The translations under genes and the position numbers were made by a program. This document shows, in pieces, positions 36,363-45,570 of a stretch of DNA of 63,702 bases. Within the stretch, counting starts at the first letter, position 1. Each line of letters opens with the position of its first letter. Source of the DNA: Tardiphaga sp. (GTDB lineage Bacteria; Pseudomonadota; Alphaproteobacteria; Rhizobiales; Xanthobacteraceae); assembly GCF_028290495.1 (NCBI RefSeq), contig NZ_JAQGJT010000030.1, forward strand, positions 1-63,702. The letters are read 5' to 3'. The notes beneath the pieces are model-generated. The model was given only the letters and a program-made list of their open reading frames with translations, did not search any database and was not told the DNA's origin.

Positions 36363-36710
36363 CTACAGCAGCTCAAGCACCATGTCCGCCGGGCGGCACA
36401 GTCGCGTGCCCTTCGGTGTCGTGACGATCGGCCGGTTCATCAGGACCGGATGCGCAAGGATGGCGTCGATCAGGGCGTCGTCGCCGAGCGAGGGATCGCC
36501 GAGCCCAAGCTCGCCATAGATCCGCTCCTTGTCGCGCAACAGTGCCCGCGCGCCGCCACCGATGGCGTCGATCAGCGCAACCAGTTGCTCACGATCCGGC
36601 GGGGACTTCAGATAGTCGACCACCATCGGCTCCACCCCTCTCTGCCGGATCATCGCAAGCGTGTTGCGCGATGTCCCGCAGGCCGGATTGTGAAAGATGG
36701 TGATCGTCAT
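36363..36710 (-). CDS. arsC: Second glutaredoxin-type arsenate reductase ArsC
   Basis: 115 residues, catalytic Cys11 in [20 protein letters not shown] and the arginine-bearing [20 protein letters not shown]. Clearly related to the ars-operon copy but without its C-terminal extension. It starts 12 bp after the parC stop and is the last gene of the housekeeping run, not linked to other ars genes. It may work as a general reductase or as a backup for arsenate. Confidence 0.93.
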   Translation of the reverse strand: MTITIFHNPACGTSRNTLAMIRQRGVEPMVVDYLKSPPDREQLVALIDAIGGGARALLRDKERIYGELGLGDPSLGDDALIDAILAHPVLMNRPIVTTPKGTRLCRPADMVLELL

Positions 36711-36722
36711 CGCGGGCGATGT

Positions 36723-38981
36723 CTACTCGATCACCCGGCCGAACTTGTTCGACGTCGGCAGTCCGGTCGCCATGCGGCCGGCATCGGCGCGATTGCCGCG
36801 CCAGTCGGCCAGTTCCTTCCAGGTCATCGAGCGCTCGCGACCCGCTGAATCCTTCCAGCTCAGACCTTCCTTCGCATTGAAGGTGGCGACGTCCGACAGG
36901 CCCGCGCCGGTGTATTTCTGCAGCCGCACGCCGCGGCCTCGCGTCATCTCCGGCACGTCAGCGAGCGGGAAGATCACCATCTTGTGGTTGGTGCCGATGA
37001 CGGCGACCTGGTCGCTGCCTTCTGCGACCACCGTCAGCGCCCGCGCCTCGTTCGGCATCTCGACATTGAGGATCTGCTTGCCCTTGCGGGTGTTGCCGAC
37101 GCAATCATCCTCGTTGACCATGAAGCCCTGGCCGTCATGGCTGGCGATCAGGAACTTGCGGCCGCCCTTGTGCACGAACAGCGAGACGATGGCGGCGTCG
37201 CCTTCCATGTCGATGAACATGCGGATCGGCTCGCCATGGCCGCGACCGCCAGGCAGCTTCGACACATCCAGCGCGTAGAACCGGCCATTGGTGGCCAGCA
37301 GCATCAGCTTGGAGGTGGTCTCGGCAAAGAACGCCTTGTCGAGTTTGTCGTCGGTCTTGAACACGAGGCCGGACGTGTCGGCGACGTGGCCCTTCAGCGT
37401 ACGCACCCAGCCCTTGTCGGAAATGATCACCGTGACCGGCTCTCGCTCGACCAGCGACTCTTCCAGCGCAGCCAGATCGTGCTCCGGTGCGTCCGCAAAC
37501 ATGGTGCGGCGCTTGCCGAGCGGCGTCTTCGGCCCGAACAGGTCGCGCACACGGCGCACCTGCTCGCCGACCTTGCCCCACTGCTCGGTCTCGGACTTCA
37601 GGATCGCGTTGATGCCCTTCAGCTCGTCGCGAAGCTTCTTGTCCTCAGTGCGGATCTCGAATTCTTCCAACTTGCGCAAACTGCGCAGCCGCATGTTGAG
37701 GATCGCTTCGGCCTGGATGTCCGTCAGCGTGAACGCCTTCATCAGCACGGGCTTCGGCTCATCCTCGGTGCGGATGATCTTGATCACCTTGTCGATGTTC
37801 AGGTACGCGATCAGATAGCCGCCGAGCACTTCGAGGCGGTGCTCGATCTGGCCCTTGCGGTAGTTGGAGCGGCGCAGCAGCACGTCGCGCAAGTGGTCGA
37901 GCCATTCACGCAAGACTTCGGCGAGGCCGAGCACCTTGGGGATGCGGCCCTTGACCAGCACGTTGAGGTTCAGCGGGATCTTGCTCTCGAGCTCGGTGAG
38001 CCGGAACAGCGATTCCATCACCAGTTCGGGGTCGACCGTCTTCGATTTCGGCTCGATGACGATGCGGACGTCCTCGGCGGACTCATCGCGGATGTCGCCG
38101 AGCAGCGGCAGCTTCTTGTCGTTGAGCAATTCGGCGATCTTCTCGATCAGCCGAGACTTTTGCACTAGCCAGGGGATCTCGGTGACGACCACGGTCCACA
38201 TGCCGCGGGCGCCCTCCTCCAGGTGCCACTTGGCGCGGGTGCGGAACGAGCCGCGCCCGGTCGCGTAGGCCTCGGCGATGCTCTCCTTGGAATCGATGAT
38301 GATGCCGCCAGTCGGGAAATCCGGACCCTTGACCCAGCGCAGCAGCGCCTTCGACTTGGCGTCCGGCTTCTCGATCAGATGCAGCGCGGCGTCGCACAGT
38401 TCAGCGGCGTTGTGCGGCGGAATCGCGGTGGCCATGCCGACGGCAATGCCCTGCGATCCGTTCGCCAGCAGGTTCGGGAAGCCGCCCGGCAGCACCGAGG
38501 GCTCTTTGGTCTGGCCGTCATAGTTCGGGCGCAGCTCGACGGCGTCCTCGTCGATCCCCTCCAGCAGCAGGCGGGCGACATCGGTCATCCGCGCTTCGGT
38601 GTAGCGGTAGGCCGCAGCGCTATCGCCGTCGATATTGCCGAAATTGCCCTGGCCGTCGACCAGCGGATAGCGCGAGGAGAAGTCCTGCGCCAGACGCACC
38701 AGCGCGTCATAGATCGACTGGTCGCCGTGCGGATGGAACGAGCCCATCACGTCGCCGACGATCTTGGCGGATTTCTTGAACGGCGTGCCGGGGTCCAGCC
38801 GCAGCAGCCGCATACCGTAAAGGATGCGGCGATGCACCGGCTTCAGCCCGTCGCGGGCGTCCGGCAATGCGCGATGCATGATGGTCGAGAGCGCGTAAGC
38901 GAGATAACGCTCCTCGAGCGCGTCGCGCAGCATCACCTCGTGGATCTCAGCCGGCTCCGGCGGAATCAGTCTTTTTCCCAT
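36723..38981 (-). CDS. parC: DNA topoisomerase IV subunit A
   Basis: 752 residues. Cuts and passes duplex DNA to separate daughter chromosomes, with ParE. Catalytic Tyr127 lies in [12 protein letters not shown]. The quinolone-contact region reads [20 protein letters not shown]: Gln88 and Asp92 stand where E. coli ParC has Ser80 and Glu84. The C-terminal beta-propeller is short and has repeat-like [20 protein letters not shown] and the GKRxxF-type GKQILNVE. Follows recO by 60 bp on the same strand. Confidence 0.96.
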   Translation of the reverse strand: MGKRLIPPEPAEIHEVMLRDALEERYLAYALSTIMHRALPDARDGLKPVHRRILYGMRLLRLDPGTPFKKSAKIVGDVMGSFHPHGDQSIYDALVRLAQDFSSRYPLVDGQGNFGNIDGDSAAAYRYTEARMTDVARLLLEGIDEDAVELRPNYDGQTKEPSVLPGGFPNLLANGSQGIAVGMATAIPPHNAAELCDAALHLIEKPDAKSKALLRWVKGPDFPTGGIIIDSKESIAEAYATGRGSFRTRAKWHLEEGARGMWTVVVTEIPWLVQKSRLIEKIAELLNDKKLPLLGDIRDESAEDVRIVIEPKSKTVDPELVMESLFRLTELESKIPLNLNVLVKGRIPKVLGLAEVLREWLDHLRDVLLRRSNYRKGQIEHRLEVLGGYLIAYLNIDKVIKIIRTEDEPKPVLMKAFTLTDIQAEAILNMRLRSLRKLEEFEIRTEDKKLRDELKGINAILKSETEQWGKVGEQVRRVRDLFGPKTPLGKRRTMFADAPEHDLAALEESLVEREPVTVIISDKGWVRTLKGHVADTSGLVFKTDDKLDKAFFAETTSKLMLLATNGRFYALDVSKLPGGRGHGEPIRMFIDMEGDAAIVSLFVHKGGRKFLIASHDGQGFMVNEDDCVGNTRKGKQILNVEMPNEARALTVVAEGSDQVAVIGTNHKMVIFPLADVPEMTRGRGVRLQKYTGAGLSDVATFNAKEGLSWKDSAGRERSMTWKELADWRGNRADAGRMATGLPTSNKFGRVIE

Positions 38982-39041
38982 GCGCAGGGGTTAGCGTCAG
39001 ATGGCCTACGGGGCAAGAAATGAATCGAACAACATTTTGGT

Positions 39042-39794
39042 TCAAATAGCAGCCGAACGCGCCAGATGCCTGAATACGGTATTGATGAACCCGTCGCGGG
39101 CATCGGAGTGCCCCTTCCCGCGCGGTTCCAGCACGTTGCGCAGCAGAAAGCGGCCGGTGAGGTCGAAGCCGTCCTGCAGGTCCTGGTCGGACCAGCTGTT
39201 CTGTCCGCCCCCGCCGCTTTCGCGCAAGAACGGCGGCAGCCGCATCAGGCGGTCGCGCCAGGGTTCGCCGGCGATCCGCGACACCGCGCCACCGGACTTT
39301 GGTGAGACGTAAATCAGATCGGTGGTGGCGCCCGTGGCGGCGCAGTTCTCCAGATCGAGCCCGAAGCCGAGTTCGGTGAGCATCGCCAGCTCGAAGCGCA
39401 CAACGTGAATCGCGGCCTCGCTGACATCGTCGAAATCATTCAGGATGCGTTCCAGCATCTCGTAAATATCCTCATGCGGATCACGCTCCGGCAGCAGCCG
39501 CGCCAGTGACGCCAGATGCGTGACGCCATAGACCGCATGGCCGGACGCCAGCACGGTGGCAGCGCGCATCCTTGTAGCTTCCATCAGGTAATAGCCGAGC
39601 TGTTCGTCGATCCGCGCCCGCCAGGTTGCGCGCACGCTGTTGCCGGGCTGCAGCATCGGCCGCATCTTCGACCCCGCGCCGCCGCGCACCATGCCGAGAT
39701 GGCGGCCGTGGTCGCGGGTCAGCAGCTCGACAATGGCCGAGGACTCGCCATGCTTGCGCACCCCTAGCACGATGCCTTCGTCGGTCCATTCCAT
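39042..39794 (-). CDS. recO: DNA repair protein RecO
   Basis: 250 residues. Mediates RecA loading and strand annealing in the RecFOR pathway. N-terminal OB fold starts [20 protein letters not shown] and continues with [20 protein letters not shown]; the helical C-terminal part includes [20 protein letters not shown], the family hallmark. Zinc cysteines seen in some RecO proteins are not obvious here. Part of the era-recO-parC run. Confidence 0.95.
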   Translation of the reverse strand: MEWTDEGIVLGVRKHGESSAIVELLTRDHGRHLGMVRGGAGSKMRPMLQPGNSVRATWRARIDEQLGYYLMEATRMRAATVLASGHAVYGVTHLASLARLLPERDPHEDIYEMLERILNDFDDVSEAAIHVVRFELAMLTELGFGLDLENCAATGATTDLIYVSPKSGGAVSRIAGEPWRDRLMRLPPFLRESGGGGQNSWSDQDLQDGFDLTGRFLLRNVLEPRGKGHSDARDGFINTVFRHLARSAAI

Positions 39795-39861
39795 GACCGT
39801 CTTTTACCATCTTGCGGGCAAAGCTGCGAGGCCGGAACGGTCCTTGCGCGAGGGCCGGCGA

Positions 39862-40281
39862 TTACGCGTTGAACCAGTCTTTCGCGTCGCCGGTGAAGGC
39901 GTAATACAGCCCTGCTCCCGTCAGCGCGCAGGAGATGATCTCAATCACGCTGTCGAACTGCAGGCCATAGATGCCCAGAATCTGCAGCAGCGACAGCACC
40001 GAGAACACCAATGACGCCGTCAGCATCCAGCGCGGCCAGCTCTTGCGGCCCCGCGCTGCAAGATTCACCAGAAACACGAACAGCAGCAGCATGCTGGCGG
40101 CGACGATATTCGCCGCCAGAACGGTGCTCTCGCTCATGCCCGCATCGCTCGTACGGTCCTGAAACGCGATCGACACCGCGTCGAGCGTCAGCGACGCATA
40201 CAGCAGAACTTCGAAATAGAAGACGTTTTTCGGCAAGTTCTTCGACGAGCTGTGCGGACCATTATTGCTGGAAATCGCCAT
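39862..40281 (-). CDS. Small integral membrane protein of unknown function
   Basis: 139 residues with four hydrophobic segments (FYFEVLLYASLTLDAVSIAF; LAANIVAASMLLLFVFLVNL; WMLTASLVFSVLSLLQILGI; IEIISCALTGAGLYYAF). Acidic ending DAKDWFNA. No domain recognised. Sits between era (12 bp) and recO (67 bp) on the same strand, so likely cotranscribed with these housekeeping genes. Confidence 0.75.
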   Translation of the reverse strand: MAISSNNGPHSSSKNLPKNVFYFEVLLYASLTLDAVSIAFQDRTSDAGMSESTVLAANIVAASMLLLFVFLVNLAARGRKSWPRWMLTASLVFSVLSLLQILGIYGLQFDSVIEIISCALTGAGLYYAFTGDAKDWFNA

Positions 40282-40293
40282 CAGGTCTGACTG

Positions 40294-41271
40294 CTATTCT
40301 TTCGGGAATTCGAGGCCCATTTCGCGGTAGCGGTTGGGGTCATCGCCCCAGTTCTCGCGCACCTTGACGAACAGGAACAGATGCACCGGCACGCCGGCGA
40401 TCTCGGCGATCTCCTTGCGGGAGTCCGCGCCGATCGACTTGATGGTCGCGCCGCCCTTGCCGAGCACGATCTTGCGCTGGCTTTCGCGCTCGACAAAGAT
40501 CGTCTGCTCGATGCGGATCGACTTGTCCTTGCGCTCGGTCCAGCTGTCGGTCTCCACCGTCGACTGATACGGCAATTCCTGATGCAGCTGGCGGAATATC
40601 TTTTCGCGGGTAATTTCGGCCGCGAGATGCCGCATCGGCGCGTCCGACATCTGGTCTTCGGGGTAGTGATACGGGCCGTCCGGCACGTCCTTCGCCAGCC
40701 GCTTGCGCAGATCGTCGACGCCGTCGCCGGTCATGGCGGAGATCATGAAAGTCTCGACGAACTTCATGCGCTCGTTGGCGGCCTGCGCCAGTTTCAACAG
40801 CTTCTCCTTGGAAACGATGTCGACCTTGTTGATGACCAGGAATTTCGGATGATTGACCTGTTCGAGCCTGGAGAAGATCGCCTCTGCCTCCTCATCGATA
40901 CCCTCGCGGGCGTCGAGCAGGATGCAGACGAGGTCGGCGTCATGCGCGCCGCTCCAGGCGGTCTTGACCATCGCGCGGTCGAGCCGGCGCTTCGGCAGGA
41001 AGATGCCGGGCGTATCGACCAGGATGATCTGGGCGTGGTCCTCGATGACGATGCCGCGGATCAGCGCGCGCGTGGTCTGCACCTTGCGCGACACGATCGT
41101 GACCTTGGAGCCGACCAGCGCATTGACCAGCGTGGACTTGCCGACATTGGGCGCGCCGATCAGCGCGACGAAGCCGCAGCGGGTGTCTGCCGGCATCGCG
41201 TGAGCTTCCTCATGCGCCTCGGTGTGGGATTCGTCGTCGTGTTCGGCTTCGGTCACAAAATCATCCTTCAT
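40294..41271 (-). CDS. era: Ribosome-maturation GTPase Era
   Basis: 325 residues from ATG 41271 (overlapping the rnc end by 11 bp). GTPase motifs: G1 GAPNVGKSTLVNAL, G3 DTPGIF, G4 NKVD; C-terminal KH domain with QKIVLGKGGATIKSIGADSR. Acts in 16S rRNA 3'-end processing and 30S assembly. The acidic, His-rich N-terminal extension of about 25 residues (EAEHDDESHTEAHEEAHAM) precedes the GTPase domain; a GTG at 41280 is an alternative start. Confidence 0.95.
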   Translation of the reverse strand: MKDDFVTEAEHDDESHTEAHEEAHAMPADTRCGFVALIGAPNVGKSTLVNALVGSKVTIVSRKVQTTRALIRGIVIEDHAQIILVDTPGIFLPKRRLDRAMVKTAWSGAHDADLVCILLDAREGIDEEAEAIFSRLEQVNHPKFLVINKVDIVSKEKLLKLAQAANERMKFVETFMISAMTGDGVDDLRKRLAKDVPDGPYHYPEDQMSDAPMRHLAAEITREKIFRQLHQELPYQSTVETDSWTERKDKSIRIEQTIFVERESQRKIVLGKGGATIKSIGADSRKEIAEIAGVPVHLFLFVKVRENWGDDPNRYREMGLEFPKE

Positions 41272-42082
41272 TGCCGCCACTGGCGACGCCTTCGCGCGCG
41301 ATCATCGCCTGCGCGGCTGCTTTCTCGGCGGCACGCTTGCTGCCGCCCTCACCTTCGGCTGGATCGAGGCCTTTGACATCCACCGCGATCTTGAAATGCG
41401 GATCGTGGTGGGGGCCGGAGCGCTCGACCTCGCGATACACCGGCGTCGGCAGGCCCCTGCCCTGCGCCCATTCCTGCAACACCGTCTTGGCGTCGCGCAA
41501 CGGCCGCACCGGCTTGCGCATCCGCTCGACCCAGTTGCGCTGCACGAATTCTTCCGCCGCGGGATAGCCGCCATCGAGAAAGATCGCGCCGATCACCGCC
41601 TCGCAGATGTCGCCAAGCACCGATTTGCGCAATCTCGCCCCGGCGCCCGCGCCGACGCTGCCGAGCTTGATGACGTCGAGCAGGCCGAGCGCGCGCGCGA
41701 CATCGGCACAGGTTTCCTTGCGAACGAGATCGGCTAGCCGTTTGGAGAGTTCACCTTCGTCGCCGGCCGGAAAGGCGCGGTACAGCATGTCGGAGACCAC
41801 GAGGCCGAGCACGTGATCGCCGAGAAATTCAAGCCGCTGGTAGCTGTCGCCGCGGTTGCGCGCCGACTTCAGCGCCGAGACGTGGGTAAAGGCGGTGGAG
41901 AGAAGCGTGGCGTCCTTGAAGACGTAGCCGATCCGGATTTCGATCTCGGCGGCGGCGACCTTCAGCGCAGCGTTCTTGCGCTTCTTTTTCGCCGCGGCGG
42001 ATTCCGGGATGGCGTCGACAGGCAGACTCGCTTCGTCGGCTCTCGGCGCGGTATCGTTGGGGATGTTGCTGTCGTCCTTCAT
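41261..42082 (-). CDS. rnc: Ribonuclease III
   Basis: 273 residues from ATG 42082, overlapping the lepB stop by 4 bp. Signature YQRLEFLGDHVLGLVVSDML with the catalytic Glu/Asp, and the second metal site in GDICEAVIGAIFLDGGYPAA. C-terminal dsRNA-binding domain ends SKRAAEKAAAQAMIAREG. N-terminal extension of about 40 residues is Ala/Lys rich. Processes rRNA precursors and structured mRNAs. Confidence 0.96.
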   Translation of the reverse strand: MKDDSNIPNDTAPRADEASLPVDAIPESAAAKKKRKNAALKVAAAEIEIRIGYVFKDATLLSTAFTHVSALKSARNRGDSYQRLEFLGDHVLGLVVSDMLYRAFPAGDEGELSKRLADLVRKETCADVARALGLLDVIKLGSVGAGAGARLRKSVLGDICEAVIGAIFLDGGYPAAEEFVQRNWVERMRKPVRPLRDAKTVLQEWAQGRGLPTPVYREVERSGPHHDPHFKIAVDVKGLDPAEGEGGSKRAAEKAAAQAMIAREGVASGGNEG

Positions 42083-42837
42083 CGCACGATGGAGAAGATG
42101 CGATTCCAGCGCACCGCCGTCGGCCAGCGCCAGATCTGCCATGCCTGCTCACCCTCGGCGATCGAGAAGAAGATCATCTGGGCGCGGCCGACGATGTTCT
42201 CGAACGGCACGTAGCCCACGGCCGACAGCACGCGGCTGTCGGTGGAGTTATCGCGGTTGTCGCCCATCATGAAGAAGTTGCCGGGCGGCACGGTGTAGAT
42301 GTTGGTGTTGTCGTAGAATCCATTGTCGACGCAATCGAGCGACTCATAGGTAACGCCGTTGGGCAACGTCTCCTTCCAGCGCTTGACGCGCGCGGTGGCG
42401 TCGGAGCCGCACGGATCCTCGCCGACGAAGTCGGACAGCCGCTCGCGCTGCACCGGCTTCTCGTTGATGTAGAGCAGCCCCTCTTTCATCTGGATGCGGT
42501 CGCCGGGCAGCCCGATCACGCGCTTGATGTAATCGGTGGTGTCGTCCTTGGGCAGCCGGAATACGACGACGTCGCCACGTGAAGGCTCGGAGCCGAAGAT
42601 GCGGCCGGAGAAGATCGGCGGCGACAGCGGGATCGAATAATGGCTGTAGCCATAGGAATATTTCGAGACGAACAGGTAGTCGCCGACCAGCAGGGTGGCC
42701 TTCATCGAGCCCGACGGGATGTTGAACGGCTGGAACAGGAAAGTCCGGATCACCAGCGCAATCAGCAGCGCGTTAATGACGACGCGGATGGTCTCGCCGA
42801 CGCCGCCTTCGGTCTTGGTTCCGGATGTCACACTCAT
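42079..42837 (-). CDS. lepB: Signal peptidase I
   Basis: 252 residues from ATG 42837. Membrane segment IRVVINALLIALVIRTFLF, then catalytic Ser44 in NIPSGSMKATLLVGDYLFVS and catalytic Lys105 in DYIKRVIGLPGDRIQ; later box GNFFMMGDNRDNSTDSR. Cleaves Sec and Tat signal peptides at the periplasmic membrane face. First of the coupled lepB-rnc-era set. Confidence 0.96.
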   Translation of the reverse strand: MSVTSGTKTEGGVGETIRVVINALLIALVIRTFLFQPFNIPSGSMKATLLVGDYLFVSKYSYGYSHYSIPLSPPIFSGRIFGSEPSRGDVVVFRLPKDDTTDYIKRVIGLPGDRIQMKEGLLYINEKPVQRERLSDFVGEDPCGSDATARVKRWKETLPNGVTYESLDCVDNGFYDNTNIYTVPPGNFFMMGDNRDNSTDSRVLSAVGYVPFENIVGRAQMIFFSIAEGEQAWQIWRWPTAVRWNRIFSIVR

Positions 42838-43133
42838 GGCTTTCCCGATTTCCGTCGCGGTCGCCGCGCCGCTGGTGATGTGTCTCACGCGAAAATGGCG
42901 ACGCGATGAGAAAAGGCTATGATTCTGATGTTTAGAGCGAATGGCGGCGCAAACCCAGAGGGTCCAGACGCATTCGACCCGGCTGCAGGCAGATGCCAGC
43001 TTTTAGCGGTTTGTTGGCTGCGCCGCAATCAACGGAACCGTTATCCGGTTCGGTAAAACCGGCTAAAGTTATGATAAATCGATGAAATTTAAGCTGATCG
43101 GGCAATTTCGGCCGGTGGTGGCGCGGTTCAGCC
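42838..43133. other. Intergenic region between acpS and lepB
   Basis: 296 bp, partly AT-rich, upstream of lepB. Contains overlapping complementary pieces around CCGGTTCGGTAAAACCGG at 43045-43062 and probably holds the promoter for lepB-rnc-era. No coding-like frame. Confidence 0.45.
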
Positions 43134-43547
43134 CTAAACGGCGATCTCCGCCGAAATGATCACGAACGCCTGCGCCAGCGGCCAGTCGTCGGTGATGGTC
43201 AGGTCGATCCTCGCCTCAAAGCCGGCCGGGGTCAGCTCCTGCAGCCGGGTCAGCGCGCCGCCGGTCAGCAGCATGGTCGGGCGGCCACCGGGCAGATTGA
43301 CCACGCCCATGTCGCGCCACCAGACGCCCTGGCGAATACCGGTACCGAGCGCCTTGGAACAGGCTTCCTTCGCAGCGAAACGCTTCGCGTAGGTCGCGAC
43401 CAGCATCTTCTCGTTTTTGGCGCGGCGCTGCGCCTTCGCCCGCTCGGCATCGGTAAAGATGCGGTCGAGGAAACGGTCGCCGTGGCGCTCGATCACCTTG
43501 GCGACGCGCGTGATGTCGATCAGGTCGTTGCCGATACCGATAATCAT
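43134..43547 (-). CDS. acpS: Holo-[acyl-carrier-protein] synthase
   Basis: 137 residues. Transfers 4'-phosphopantetheine from CoA to ACP. Metal-binding Asp8 in [17 protein letters not shown], and Glu/Lys in [17 protein letters not shown]. Middle gene of the pdxJ-acpS-lepB order, but separated from pdxJ by a plus-strand acyltransferase. Start ATG 43547. Confidence 0.95.
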   Translation of the reverse strand: MIIGIGNDLIDITRVAKVIERHGDRFLDRIFTDAERAKAQRRAKNEKMLVATYAKRFAAKEACSKALGTGIRQGVWWRDMGVVNLPGGRPTMLLTGGALTRLQELTPAGFEARIDLTITDDWPLAQAFVIISAEIAV

Positions 43548-43613
43548 GCGTGCCTCTTCAACGTGTGTACATCAGACGGTTTGCTGCTTTACGATAGCGC
43601 GGCAGGGGGAAGC

Positions 43614-44783
43614 ATGGTCGTTCAGTCAGTTCGCGTCGAGCGGCGGGTCGATCTTGACTGGATCCGCATCGCCGCCTTCGGCCTGCTGATCCTGTACCAC
43701 GTCGGCATGGTTTTCGTGCCGTGGTATTATCACGTCAAGAGCACACATCTGGTCCCCGCACTGCTGCCGTTCATGCTCGCGCTTAACCCTTGGCGACTCG
43801 GCCTGCTGTTCGTGGTTGCCGGCGCCGCGACCCGGTTCATGGCGGCGAATGCGACGCCGGGTGCCCTCACCGCCAGCAGGTCGCTGAGATTGCTGCCGCC
43901 GCTACTGTTCGGCATGCTCGTGATCGTGCCGCCGCAATCCTACTGGGAGGTCGTGGCGCGCCAGCTTTACGCGCACGACTTCGTGGCATTTTACACGCAA
44001 CACTATCTCGCATTCGCCAAGCAGTTCTGCAGCAGCGGCCCTTGCCTGATACTGCCAACCTGGAACCACCTGTGGTTCGTTGCTTATCTCTGGATCTACA
44101 CGCTCATCGCGATGCTGCTCGTCACCTTGTTTCCCGGCGGCGTGCTACGCACAGAATCGGCGCTCGTGCGTGGGCTGTCAGGGGTTGGACTGATGGTTCT
44201 ACCGGCGATGGTTTTCGGGACGTACCGTCTGGCGCTACTTCCTTTATTCCCCCCGAACAATGCGCTGGTCGGCGACTGGTACAACCACGCCCTGTATCTT
44301 TCGATGTTCACGCTCGGCTACCTGATCGCCCGCGCGGAACCGGTGTGGGACTTGATGGTCAAGCAGCGCTGGACAGCGCTGGGGATTTCCGTAGCCGTCT
44401 TCGCCAGCTATCTTCTCGCGCGTTGGCAATGGCCGCCCGGCGCGCTTCGCGGTGCTTGGCGATTCTACGAGGGGACCGCCTACGGGCTTTATCAATGGAG
44501 TTGTATTGTCGCTGTGCTGGGCTTCGGACGGCGCTGGATTACCCGGGATTCCGCCGCACGGCGCTACCTGACGGACGCCATCTTTCCCTATTACGTCGTG
44601 CACCAAACGGTGATCGTCGGCGTCGCCTTTGCGTTGCGCGATTCAGGCTTCACCGCCGCCCAGGAAGCGACCTTCATTATCTCGGCCACCGCCGCCAGTT
44701 GCGCGCTGACTTACGAAATGGTCAGGCGAGCGCGCTGGCTGCGGCCTTTGTTCGGGCTAAAATTGCAGGGCGCAGCCACGTGA
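43614..44783 (+). CDS. Acyltransferase family 3-like membrane protein
   Basis: 389 residues with about ten membrane segments. N-terminal signature RRVDLDWIRIAAFGLLILYH with the presumed catalytic His, then GMVFVPWYYHVKS; later TWNHLWFVAYLWIYTLIAML and FPYYVVHQTVIVGV. Resembles acyltransferase 3/OpgC-like proteins that O-acylate surface glycans. ATG 43614 behind GGGGGAAGC. It lies in the opposite direction to all neighbours, between pdxJ and acpS, so it interrupts an otherwise conserved run. Confidence 0.82.
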   Translation: MVVQSVRVERRVDLDWIRIAAFGLLILYHVGMVFVPWYYHVKSTHLVPALLPFMLALNPWRLGLLFVVAGAATRFMAANATPGALTASRSLRLLPPLLFGMLVIVPPQSYWEVVARQLYAHDFVAFYTQHYLAFAKQFCSSGPCLILPTWNHLWFVAYLWIYTLIAMLLVTLFPGGVLRTESALVRGLSGVGLMVLPAMVFGTYRLALLPLFPPNNALVGDWYNHALYLSMFTLGYLIARAEPVWDLMVKQRWTALGISVAVFASYLLARWQWPPGALRGAWRFYEGTAYGLYQWSCIVAVLGFGRRWITRDSAARRYLTDAIFPYYVVHQTVIVGVAFALRDSGFTAAQEATFIISATAASCALTYEMVRRARWLRPLFGLKLQGAAT

Positions 44784-44790
44784 CGGCCAG

Positions 44791-45540
44791 TCACCCCCGC
44801 CCCCGCGCCATCGCCGCGCGCATTAGGCGCACGGTCTCGCCGAGGCCGACGAACAGCGCCTCGCCCATCATGAAGTAGCCGATGTTCAACTCGCGGATCT
44901 GCGGCAACGCAGCGATGGTCTCGGCCGTCGCATAATCCAGCCCATGGCCGGCATGAACTTCGAGCCCGGCCGACCGCGCCAGTTCGACGCCGGCGACGAT
45001 GCGCTGCCATTCGCTGGCAGCTTTAGCCGTCTCGCCATCGGTGATGGCGTCGCACCAGGCGCCGGTATGCAGTTCGATCACCGGCGCGCCGAGCTTGGCG
45101 GCCATCTCGATCTGTTTGGGATCCGCCGCAATGAACAACGAGACACGGACGCCGGCATCGCCGAAGCGGGCGATCGATGGCGCAAGCGACTCGCGCTGGC
45201 CGACAACGTCGAGCCCGCCTTCGGTGGTCAGCTCCTCGCGCCGCTCCGGCACCAGGCAGACCGCGTGCGGCTTGGTCGCCAGCGCGATCCGCACCATGTC
45301 CGGCGTCGCCGCCATCTCGAAATTCAGCGGCTTCGAGATCTCCGCCTTGAGCCGGATCATGTCGTCGTCGCGGATGTGGCGGCGGTCCTCGCGCAGATGC
45401 GCGGTGATGCCGTCGGCGCCGGCCTCAATCGCCGCCAGCGCGGCGCGCACGGGATCGGGACGCAGCCCTCCCCGCGCATTGCGCAAGGTGGCGACGTGAT
45501 CGATGTTGACGCCGAGGCGCAACGGCAAAAGCTTGGTCAT
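44791..45540 (-). CDS. pdxJ: Pyridoxine 5'-phosphate synthase
   Basis: 249 residues. Condenses 3-amino-1-hydroxyacetone phosphate with deoxyxylulose 5-phosphate to give PNP. Signatures [38 protein letters not shown], and [16 protein letters not shown]; ends with [18 protein letters not shown]. Starts 30 bp after the rsh stop. Convergent with the acyltransferase (7-bp gap). Confidence 0.96.
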   Translation of the reverse strand: MTKLLPLRLGVNIDHVATLRNARGGLRPDPVRAALAAIEAGADGITAHLREDRRHIRDDDMIRLKAEISKPLNFEMAATPDMVRIALATKPHAVCLVPERREELTTEGGLDVVGQRESLAPSIARFGDAGVRVSLFIAADPKQIEMAAKLGAPVIELHTGAWCDAITDGETAKAASEWQRIVAGVELARSAGLEVHAGHGLDYATAETIAALPQIRELNIGYFMMGEALFVGLGETVRLMRAAMARGRG

Positions 45541-45570
45541 GACGGCATTCCGGGGATCTTCAAGAAGACG

